A DNA stretch of 5,548 nucleotides from Firmicutes bacterium UBA6132 (GTDB lineage: Bacteria; Bacillota_A; Clostridia; Tissierellales; Sedimentibacteraceae): contig DIVM01000133.1 of the NCBI GenBank assembly GCA_002435835.1, positions 1-5,548 of the forward strand, given 5' to 3'. This document shows positions 1 through 5,548 of this stretch, one piece after another. The position numbers and the translations under genes were made by a program. The first letter of the stretch is position 1. Every line of letters begins with the position of its first letter. The notes below the pieces were generated by a model. It did not search any database, was not told where the DNA came from, and saw nothing but the letters and a program-made list of their open reading frames with translations.

Positions 1-976
1 TGGTTCGGGTTATACATATGCACATGACCAAGGTATTGTAGGAATGCAAGAAGCTCTTGGACTTGATGATAGCCAAATCATTCGTAAAAACAATGTAAAT
101 GATACAGATCCAACTGCTACAGAAACAGCAATTCTTGAATGTATTGAAGAAGGTGCTAACATTATATTTGGTACGAGTTGGGGATATATGGATACAATGG
201 AAGCTTTAGCAGCTGAATATCCAGATGTTATATTTTCACATGGTTCAGGTTATAAAAGTAATGGAACTAACTTTAACAATTACTTTGGAAGAATTTATCA
301 AGCAAGATATATATCGGGTATAGTTGCAGGTTTAAAAACAGAATCTAATTTAATTGGATATGTAGCAGCAATGGGACAAGAAAACTCTGAGGTAACTGGA
401 GGTATCAACGCATTTGCAATGGGAGTAAATTCAGTTAATCCTGATGCAAAAGTATTTGTAAAAGTAACTAACAGTTGGTTCTCACCAGAAGAAGAAACAA
501 ATGCAGCAAAAGCTTTATTAGCAGAAGGTTGTGATGTAATAGCACAACACTGTGATACACCTAACCCACAGTTAGAAGCTGAAAAATCTGGTGCTTTTGG
601 AATAGGATATAATTCAGATATGTCTAAAGATGCTCCTAAAGCTACTTTAACATCTGCAGTATGGGATTGGTCACAGTATTATACTTGGGCTGTTGAAAAT
701 TTAATTAATGGAACATGGACTGGAGAAAATTATTACGGCGGAATGAAAGAAGAATTAGTAGGAATTTCTCCATTAAATGAAAGCATTATAGCAGAAGGTA
801 CAAAAGAAGCAGTACAAGATGCAGAAAAAAGAATCCTTGATGGAAGCTTCAATGTATTTGATGGCGTTATAGAAACTAATGATGGAAAAACAGTTGGAGA
901 AGAAGGTAAAACTTTAGACGATGCAACAATTACTGGTGGAATTAACTGGTACTTTAAAACAGTTACTGTAAAATAA
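1..976 (+). CDS. BMP-family substrate-binding lipoprotein of a purine/nucleoside-type ABC transporter, 5'-truncated
   Basis: This is the extracytoplasmic binding protein of the ABC importer encoded downstream; it should capture the solute and deliver it to the two permeases. The frame is open from base 2, and its first residues GSGYTYAHDQG match the conserved beginning of mature BMP proteins (usually GWTYAHDQGR). The ATG at 44 is therefore internal. The true start, signal peptide and lipobox lie upstream of the window. Of the protein, 324 residues are visible, ending at TAA 974-976. Counting from base 2, landmarks are TSWGYMD (58-64), the NSWF segment (157-160), AQHCDTPNPQ (181-190), GYNSDMS (202-208) and VWDWSQYY (220-227). 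These are typical of the purine-binding PnrA/Med-like group; from memory, a Brucella relative with the same motif set was crystallised with adenine. The family assignment is firm. A purine base or nucleoside as ligand is inference from family and context. Confidence 0.95.
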   Translation, partial: GSGYTYAHDQGIVGMQEALGLDDSQIIRKNNVNDTDPTATETAILECIEEGANIIFGTSWGYMDTMEALAAEYPDVIFSHGSGYKSNGTNFNNYFGRIYQARYISGIVAGLKTESNLIGYVAAMGQENSEVTGGINAFAMGVNSVNPDAKVFVKVTNSWFSPEEETNAAKALLAEGCDVIAQHCDTPNPQLEAEKSGAFGIGYNSDMSKDAPKATLTSAVWDWSQYYTWAVENLINGTWTGENYYGGMKEELVGISPLNESIIAEGTKEAVQDAEKRILDGSFNVFDGVIETNDGKTVGEEGKTLDDATITGGINWYFKTVTVK

Positions 977-985
977 ATTGAATGT

Positions 986-1015
986 AAGTGTTAGCTTTAT
1001 TTAAAGCTAACACTT
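986..1015 (+). terminator. Intercistronic stem-loop between binding-protein and ATPase genes
   Basis: A perfect 14-bp inverted repeat (arms 986-999 and 1002-1015, AAGTGTTAGCTTTA and its complement) is separated by TT, giving a realistic 13-bp stem with a 4-nt loop. It starts 9 bases after the stop of the binding-protein gene. The bases after it are only moderately T-rich (TTGTTCTGTGTTCT) with no clean T run, so it looks like a leaky terminator or an mRNA 3'-end stabiliser rather than a full stop. Such elements often let a binding protein be made in excess over its membrane partners. The structure is seen directly; its role is inferred. Confidence 0.7.
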
Positions 1016-1064
1016 GTTCTGTGTTCTGCTCAAAAGAAGAATGTAATTTACAATAGGAGTTAAT

Positions 1065-2600
1065 ATGTCAAATTTAATTGAAACAAAATATGCCATTGAA
1101 CTTAAGGGCGTTTCTAAAATATTTGGAAGTGTTGTTGCTAATGACAACATAAATTTAAATATTAAATATGGTGAAATTCTCGCATTGCTTGGAGAAAACG
1201 GCTCAGGCAAAACAACTCTAATGAACATGTTGTCAGGTATTTATTATCCTGATGCAGGAACTATATCCATAGCAGGTTCGGAGGTTTCTATAAGTTCGCC
1301 AACTGATGCAATTAATTATGGTATAGGTATGATTCATCAGCATTTTAAATTAGTTGAAGTTCTAAATGCAATGGATAATATAGTTTTAGGTACAAAAGAA
1401 AAATATTTAAAGCCAAAAGTTTTAAAAGAGAAAATTTTAAATATAAGCAGTAAATTTGGTTTAGAAATAGAACCAGAGAAAAAAATATATAATATGTCAG
1501 TAAGCGAGAAACAAACAGTTGAAATTTTAAAAGTTTTATACAGAGGTGCCCAAATTTTAATTTTGGATGAGCCAACTGCTGTATTAACACCTCAAGAAAC
1601 AGAAAAATTATTTGCAATACTTCGAAAAATGAAAGAGCAAGGAAGCGCAATAATAATTATTACACATAAGCTACACGAAGTTTTATCCGTTTCTGATAGA
1701 GTAGCAATACTTCGTAAAGGAAAACTTATAGATACTGTAAAAACAGAAAATTCAAATGAAAAACAATTAACTGAGTTAATGGTAGGAAGACCTGTTAGTT
1801 TAAAAATAAATAGACCGGAAGTTGAAAGCAAAAAAACTATATTAAATGTTGTGGACCTTTCCGTAATGAACGAAGATGGATCCTTGGGTTTGAAAAATAT
1901 TAATTTTAAACTTAAAAGAGGAGAAATTTTAGGAGTAGCAGGAATAGCAGGCAGTGGTCAAAAAGAACTTTGCGAGTCCATAGCTGGTTTAATAAAAATA
2001 AAAAGTGGTGCAGTGCTTTGTAACAAAGAAAATATTATTGGAAAAACTCCAGATGAAATTATAAATTTAGGAATAAGTATGAGTTTTGTACCTGAAGATA
2101 GACTTGGAATGGGGCTTGTTGGCTCCATGGGTATGGTTGAAAACATGATGCTAAAATCATATAGAAAAAGTAAAGGATTTTTTATAGATAAAAAACCTTC
2201 AAGAAAATTAGCAGAGTATTTAAAAAACAAATTACAAATTGTAACACCAAATGTTGATATGCCTGTAAGAATGATGTCCGGTGGCAATGTTCAAAAAGTT
2301 TTGCTTGGAAGAGAAATAGATTCAAATCCAAATGTTTTAATAACTGCATATCCTGTTAGAGGGCTTGATATTAATTCTTCCTATGTAATATATGATTTAT
2401 TAAATGAGCAAAAGCAAAAGGGTGTAGCTGTTTTATTTATAGGTGAAGATTTAGATGTGTTATTAGAACTTTCAGATCGAATTATGGTTTTATGTAATGG
2501 AGAAATGAAAGGAATAGTTGATACAAAGCAAACAACAAAAGAAGAAATTGGACTAATGATGGCAGGCAAAAGTTTCAAAGGAGTTGAAGGTGATGAATAA
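1065..2600 (+). CDS. ABC transporter ATP-binding protein with two tandem nucleotide-binding domains, NupO/YufO-like
   Basis: This is the cytoplasmic motor of the BMP-type importer, hydrolysing ATP to power uptake through the two permeases. At 511 residues it has the normal length for the duplicated-ATPase class (RbsA/YufO type). Domain 1 (about 10-240) has Walker A GENGSGKTT (43-51), Q-loop Q92, Walker B ILILDEP (164-170, catalytic E169) and switch H201. Its signature is altered to MSVSEKQ (144-150). Domain 2 (about 258-500) has an intact MSGGNVQK signature (404-411). It lacks the Walker A lysine (GIAGSGQKE, 293-301), has TAYPVRGLD (427-435) in place of a DEP Walker B end, and has E461 where the switch histidine would be. 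One ATP site should thus be canonical and the other degenerate. The ATG at 1065 is preceded by AGGAG (1055-1059) with 5-nt spacing. The gene overlaps the next one by about 8 bases. The substrate is not determined by this protein. Confidence 0.96.
   Translation: MSNLIETKYAIELKGVSKIFGSVVANDNINLNIKYGEILALLGENGSGKTTLMNMLSGIYYPDAGTISIAGSEVSISSPTDAINYGIGMIHQHFKLVEVLNAMDNIVLGTKEKYLKPKVLKEKILNISSKFGLEIEPEKKIYNMSVSEKQTVEILKVLYRGAQILILDEPTAVLTPQETEKLFAILRKMKEQGSAIIIITHKLHEVLSVSDRVAILRKGKLIDTVKTENSNEKQLTELMVGRPVSLKINRPEVESKKTILNVVDLSVMNEDGSLGLKNINFKLKRGEILGVAGIAGSGQKELCESIAGLIKIKSGAVLCNKENIIGKTPDEIINLGISMSFVPEDRLGMGLVGSMGMVENMMLKSYRKSKGFFIDKKPSRKLAEYLKNKLQIVTPNVDMPVRMMSGGNVQKVLLGREIDSNPNVLITAYPVRGLDINSSYVIYDLLNEQKQKGVAVLFIGEDLDVLLELSDRIMVLCNGEMKGIVDTKQTTKEEIGLMMAGKSFKGVEGDE
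2577..2595 (+). promoter_or_regulatory. Shine-Dalgarno site that decides the start of the first permease
   Basis: AAAGGAG (2577-2583) lies inside the end of the ATPase gene. The longest open frame would begin at TTG 2584, which directly abuts this site and leaves no spacing. ATG 2593 has a normal 9-nt spacing, and GTG 2590 would have 6. ATG 2593 is preferred, giving an 8-base overlap with the ATPase gene and likely translational coupling. Confidence 0.75.
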
Positions 2601-3693
2601 AAACCAAGAAAATATAAAAGTTAGAGAACCCCTAATTCGTACCGTTAAAAGAGCAGAACGTTCAAACTTAGATATTATAAAATTAAGAATAATTGCTTTT
2701 ATACTTGCTTTAGTAGCGGGTGGTTTATTTATTTTACTGATAGGTTTTAATCCTTTTGAACTTTATTTAACTATAGTTTCAGGTGCATTTAGAAGTAAAA
2801 TGGCTATACAAGCTACAGTGAAATTTATGATTCCTCTTTTAATGGCATCATTAGGTATAACATTAGCGTTTAAAATGAAGTTTTGGAACATAGGAGCTGA
2901 AGGGCAAATAATAATGGGAGCTGTTTTTTCATCATATTTTGCATTGTTTTATTCTGATCTTCCTCATATCATTCTTATTATAATAATGTTTATATCTGGA
3001 TTTATTGGAGGAGGATTATGGGGTTTAATACCTGCATTTTTTAAATCTAAATTTAACACAAATGAAACATTATTAACTTTAATGTTAAATTATATAGCCC
3101 TACATGTTATTTCATTTTTAAGAGATGGCCCATGGAAGGATCCAGGTTCATCAGGATTTCCTAAAATAGCAAGGTTTGAAGCAAATGCTCAATTAGATAA
3201 AATATTAGGAGTTCAATTTGGTTGGATTGTTGGTTTAATATTAGTTGTTGTTGTATTCATATATATGGTATATACAAAACATGGTTATGAAATAAGCGTT
3301 GTTGGGGAAAGTCAAGCTACTTCAAGATATGCTGGTATGAATGTTAAAAAAATAATACTTCGCACTATGATTTTATCAGGTGGTATATGTGGAATAACTG
3401 GGGTTATACAATCAGCTGGTTCTGATATGACATTGGCTGCTTCAGTGGCAGGAGGCGTTGGTTTTACAGCGATTATTGTTGCGTGGCTTGCAAACTTAAA
3501 TCCATTCGGTATTTTAATGGTTTCATTTTTATTTTCTGTGTTGGAAAAAGGAAGTAGCGTTATGCAGTCAACATATGGATTGTCAACTTATTCAGCAAGT
3601 GTACTTCAAGGAATAATTTTATTCTTTATATTAGGATGTGAATTTTTTATTCGTTATAAATTTGTATTACGCCATAAAGGAGGTAATAAATAA
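2593..3693 (+). CDS. ABC transporter permease, first of the pair, NupP/YufP-like (BPD_transp_2 family)
   Basis: An integral membrane subunit forming one half of the importer channel, with the downstream permease as partner. From ATG 2593 it has 366 residues, the usual length for this subunit. A basic, polar N-terminal segment of about 30 residues is probably cytoplasmic. Hydrophobic stretches follow near 31-52, 75-94, 104-120, 125-150, 159-177, 209-228, 257-275, 288-318 and 336-355. Family marks are FWNIGAEGQ (98-106), TNETLLTLMLNYIA (156-169), the cytoplasmic loop VVGESQATSRYAGMN (236-250) thought to contact the ATPase, and GGVGFTAIIVAWLANLNP (287-304). Its start overlaps the ATPase gene, and its stop overlaps the next start by one base (TAATG). 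Alternative starts are TTG 2584 or GTG 2590, but the Shine-Dalgarno position favours the ATG. The family assignment is firm; the transported solute is inferred only from the operon. Confidence 0.94.
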   Translation: MNKNQENIKVREPLIRTVKRAERSNLDIIKLRIIAFILALVAGGLFILLIGFNPFELYLTIVSGAFRSKMAIQATVKFMIPLLMASLGITLAFKMKFWNIGAEGQIIMGAVFSSYFALFYSDLPHIILIIIMFISGFIGGGLWGLIPAFFKSKFNTNETLLTLMLNYIALHVISFLRDGPWKDPGSSGFPKIARFEANAQLDKILGVQFGWIVGLILVVVVFIYMVYTKHGYEISVVGESQATSRYAGMNVKKIILRTMILSGGICGITGVIQSAGSDMTLAASVAGGVGFTAIIVAWLANLNPFGILMVSFLFSVLEKGSSVMQSTYGLSTYSASVLQGIILFFILGCEFFIRYKFVLRHKGGNK

Positions 3694-4649
3694 TGAATAT
3701 GTTTTTAAATTTTTTAGTTGCTGCAGTATTTGCAGGAACACCACTTTTATTTGGCACAGTTGGTGAAATAATGAATGAAAAATCAGGACACTTAAATTTA
3801 GGTGTTGAAGGCATGATGTCTTTGGGTGCATGTGCTGGATTTATGGCTGGTTTTTTAACTAATAATTTATTAATAGCTTTGTTTGCTGCTTTTGTGGCAG
3901 GATTAGCTGGAGCTTTAATTTATGCAATACTTACCATAACATTTATGGCAGACCAAAATGTAACTGGTTTAACACTTACTATTTTTGGTATAGGTTTATC
4001 CAATTTTTTTGGTGAATATATGCTTGTAAATTCAAACACAAATTCATTAAAACTTCCTGAAAATATTGCTGCACAAATAAGCAATATAAATATTCCTGTT
4101 TTAAGCGATATACCTGTAATAGGACAATTATTTTTTCAATATAATCCATTTGTGTATTTAGGTATATTAATAGCCATACTTTGCGGAATATACTTAAATC
4201 ATACAAAGTTAGGATTAAATTTAAGGGCTATTGGAGAAAATCCAGGAGCAGCTGATGCAGCAGGAATAAAAGTTACTAAATTAAAATATTTAAATGTTTT
4301 GTTAGGCGGAGGTATATGTGGAATAGGAGGAGCTTATTGTTCCATGATTATAAACGGTGGCGTTTGGATGAGCAACAGTGTAAATGGACTTGGTTGGATA
4401 TCGGTAGCCCTTGTTATATTTGCTTCTTGGAGTCCTAATAAAGCAATATTCGGTTCATTTATATTTGGAGCATTTAATATTCTAAAATATTATACACCAA
4501 AAACATATTTTACTATTCCAAATGCTTTTTATGATATGTTACCATTTGTTATAACAGCATTAGTTTTAATAATAACATCAATAAGAAAATCAAAAGAAAA
4601 TCAACAGCCAGCAAGCTGTGGAATAAATTATTTTAGAGAAGAAAGATAA
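3693..4649 (+). CDS. ABC transporter permease, second of the pair, NupQ/YufQ-like (BPD_transp_2 family)
   Basis: The second channel-forming membrane subunit, at 318 residues a normal length. Hydrophobic segments lie near 4-24, 38-55, 57-84, 90-111, 152-169, 198-220, 233-247, 251-266 and 281-297. Conserved family stretches are GEIMNEKSGHLNLGVEGMM (24-42), ADQNVTGLTLTIFG (86-99), the cytoplasmic coupling loop LRAIGENPGAADAAGI (177-192) and GWISVALVIFASWSP (234-248). The protein ends in a charged, probably cytoplasmic tail with QQPASCGINYFREER (304-318), resembling tails I recall in clostridial homologues. Translation starts at ATG 3693, one base into the stop codon of the first permease. A strong AAAGGAGG site (3676-3683) sits 9 nt upstream, so the two permeases should be made in matched amounts. 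It is the last gene of the transporter operon, and a terminator follows directly. Confidence 0.95.
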   Translation: MNMFLNFLVAAVFAGTPLLFGTVGEIMNEKSGHLNLGVEGMMSLGACAGFMAGFLTNNLLIALFAAFVAGLAGALIYAILTITFMADQNVTGLTLTIFGIGLSNFFGEYMLVNSNTNSLKLPENIAAQISNINIPVLSDIPVIGQLFFQYNPFVYLGILIAILCGIYLNHTKLGLNLRAIGENPGAADAAGIKVTKLKYLNVLLGGGICGIGGAYCSMIINGGVWMSNSVNGLGWISVALVIFASWSPNKAIFGSFIFGAFNILKYYTPKTYFTIPNAFYDMLPFVITALVLIITSIRKSKENQQPASCGINYFREER

Positions 4650-4653
4650 AAGT

Positions 4654-4709
4654 AGGGACGGTCCTTGAAGCCATAAAGAGTGGCTGTTGTAAAAAAGGCC
4701 GTCCTTTTT
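4654..4709 (+). terminator. Compound intrinsic terminator of the transporter operon
   Basis: The outer stem pairs GGACGG (4656-4661) with CCGTCC (4699-4704). It continues past a bulged T4662 as CCTT (4663-4666) with AAGG (4695-4698), about 10 bp in all. A second hairpin sits inside it: AGCCA (4669-4673) with TGGCT (4681-4685) around a 7-nt loop. A run of five T (4705-4709) follows. It begins 5 bases after the last permease stop, the position expected for the operon terminator. The T run is short, so some read-through toward carB is possible. Confidence 0.85.
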
Positions 4710-4738
4710 AAAAAAATTTAATGAATAAAAATAAATAA

Positions 4739-4754
4739 CTTTAAATATTTAAAG
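4739..4754. promoter_or_regulatory. 16-bp perfect palindrome over the carB -35 region, possible operator
   Basis: CTTTAAATATTTAAAG reads the same on both strands and covers the predicted -35 hexamer, a position where a bound repressor would block RNA polymerase. Ten bases of it (TTTAAATATT) recur at 4788-4797 in the predicted leader. It does not resemble the ArgR box I know. Low sequence complexity makes a chance origin quite possible. Confidence 0.3.
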
Positions 4755-4768
4755 AAATGTGATAAAAT
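4740..4768 (+). promoter_or_regulatory. Predicted sigma-A-type promoter of carB
   Basis: TTTAAA (4740-4745, 4 of 6 to TTGACA) and TAAAAT (4763-4768, 5 of 6 to TATAAT) are separated by exactly 17 bp. A TGTG sequence lies just before the -10. Transcription would begin near 4775, leaving a leader of about 50 nt. That is too short for a PyrR-type attenuator or a typical riboswitch. In such AT-rich DNA other -10-like matches exist, so this is the best candidate rather than a certainty. Confidence 0.55.
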
Positions 4769-4823
4769 ATAAATATAAGGAAATATGTTTAAATATTAAT
4801 TTTTAATAAAAGGAGCTACAAAA

Positions 4824-5548
4824 ATGCCTAAAAGAACTGATATTGAAAAAATACTTATAATTGGATCTGGACCTATTATAATAGGTCAAGCATGTGAATT
4901 TGATTATTCTGGAACTCAAGCCTGTAAAGCACTTAGAAAATTGGGTTATAAAATAGTTTTAGTAAATTCTAATCCAGCAACTATAATGACTGACCCTAAA
5001 ATTGCTGATGTAACTTATATTGAGCCATTAAACGAAAAAAGTTTAACTGAAATCATAGAAAAAGAAAGACCTGATGCTGTTTTGCCTAATTTAGGAGGGC
5101 AGACAGCTCTTAATCTTTGTTTGGATTTAAGTAAAACTGGAATTTTAGAAAAATATGGTGTTAAAGTAATAGGTGTTCAAATAGATGCTATTGAGCGCGG
5201 TGAAGATAGAATAGAATTTAAAAAAGCTATGAACAAACTTGAAATTGAAATGCCAAGAAGCCATGAAGCTTACACTGTTGAAGATGCAGAAAAAATAGCA
5301 GAAGAACTTGGATATCCTGTTGTTATAAGACCTGCTTACACAATGGGTGGTACAGGTGGAGGCTTGGTTTATAATGCTGAAGAACTTAGAATTATAGCTA
5401 GCAGAGGAATACATGCAAGCATGATTGGTCAAATTCTTGTTGAAGAATCAGTATTAGGTTGGGAAGAACTTGAACTTGAAGTTGTAAGAGATAGTAAAAA
5501 TCAAATGATTACGGTTTGTTTCATTGAAAATGTAGATGCAGTTGGTGT
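4824..5548 (+). CDS. carB: Carbamoyl-phosphate synthase large subunit, N-terminal part, cut by the window end
   Basis: CarB is the synthetase subunit that makes carbamoyl phosphate from bicarbonate, ammonia (supplied from glutamine by CarA) and two ATP, feeding pyrimidine and arginine synthesis in the cytoplasm. The start MPKRTDIEKILIIGSGPIII is the classic CarB beginning. The N-terminal pre-ATP-grasp domain (about 1-125) includes GQACEFDYSG (21-30) and VNSNPATIMTD (47-57). The ATP-grasp domain of the carboxyphosphate half follows. ATP-contacting residues fall at the same numbers as in E. coli CarB: R129, R169 in VIRPAYTMGG (167-176), and E215. Only 241 of roughly 1,070 codons are present, and the visible part has no lesion. 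AAAAGGAG (4808-4815) lies 8 nt before ATG 4824. The gene has its own predicted promoter behind a terminator, so it is a separate transcription unit from the transporter. No carA is adjacent upstream. Confidence 0.97.
   Translation, partial: MPKRTDIEKILIIGSGPIIIGQACEFDYSGTQACKALRKLGYKIVLVNSNPATIMTDPKIADVTYIEPLNEKSLTEIIEKERPDAVLPNLGGQTALNLCLDLSKTGILEKYGVKVIGVQIDAIERGEDRIEFKKAMNKLEIEMPRSHEAYTVEDAEKIAEELGYPVVIRPAYTMGGTGGGLVYNAEELRIIASRGIHASMIGQILVEESVLGWEELELEVVRDSKNQMITVCFIENVDAVG

Noticed and set aside
44..976. A complete binding-protein gene starting at ATG 44
   Set aside because: The same frame is open to base 2 and encodes the conserved BMP N-terminal motif YTYAHDQG before this ATG, so the gene is merely cut by the window edge.
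977..1064. Riboswitch or independent promoter before the ATPase gene
   Set aside because: The 88-base gap is mostly one simple hairpin plus the ribosome site. I saw no conserved purine-riboswitch core and no good -35/-10 pair.
1007..1831. Reverse-strand open frames at 1007-1228, 1345-1650 and 1592-1831
   Set aside because: They lie opposite the well-conserved ATPase gene, have no recognisable protein motifs and no convincing ribosome sites. They are shadows of the coding strand.
1958..2578. Reverse-strand open frames at 1958-2287 and 2381-2578
   Set aside because: They are opposite the second ATPase domain, with low-complexity Ser/Ile/Phe-rich translations that match no family I know.
4775..4823. 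PyrR attenuator or T-box in the carB leader
   Set aside because: The predicted leader is about 50 nt, very AT-rich, and has no GC stem or terminator between the promoter and ATG 4824.
3979..5432. Reverse-strand open frames at 3979-4206 and 5145-5432
   Set aside because: They are opposite the second permease and carB, respectively. Their translations are typical antisense products of AT-rich genes.
1..5548. Mobile element, CRISPR array, tRNA or defence system
   Set aside because: No spaced direct repeats, transposase or integrase frames, or tRNA-like cloverleaf sequences were seen. All long frames on the + strand are explained by the transporter operon and carB.

Overview
The window looks like ordinary chromosomal DNA from a low-GC bacterium. 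It is strongly A/T-biased, with codons ending mostly in A or T, AGGAG-type Shine-Dalgarno sites and tight co-directional gene packing. Protein wording and gene order fit the Bacillota, most likely Clostridia. I cannot name a genus, and other AT-rich anaerobes (for example Fusobacteria or Brachyspira) are not excluded by sequence alone.

Bases 1 to about 4649 hold a four-gene uptake operon of the BMP/nucleoside ABC family, all on the + strand. The genes encode a substrate-binding lipoprotein cut off at its 5' end, a two-domain ATPase, and two different membrane permeases. This is the order of B. subtilis nupNOPQ (formerly yufNOPQ) and of streptococcal bmpD-nupABC-type systems. The expected mechanism is that the lipoprotein captures the solute outside the cell, the two permeases form the channel, and the single tandem ATPase drives import. 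The binding-protein sequence resembles the subgroup associated with purines, so purine base or nucleoside salvage is the best guess. A 14-bp stem-loop separates the binding-protein gene from the ATPase gene. The last three genes overlap or nearly abut and are probably translationally coupled.

Bases 4650 to 4823 are intergenic. A compound intrinsic terminator ends the transporter operon. An AT-rich promoter for the next gene follows, and its -35 region lies inside a 16-bp perfect palindrome.

From 4824 to the window end lies the first 241 codons of carB, the large subunit of carbamoyl-phosphate synthetase, which feeds pyrimidine and arginine synthesis. No carA precedes it here.

I found no mobile element, CRISPR array, tRNA, rRNA or riboswitch, and no convincing previously undescribed system. 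The items worth a second look are regulatory details and the asymmetric ATPase.
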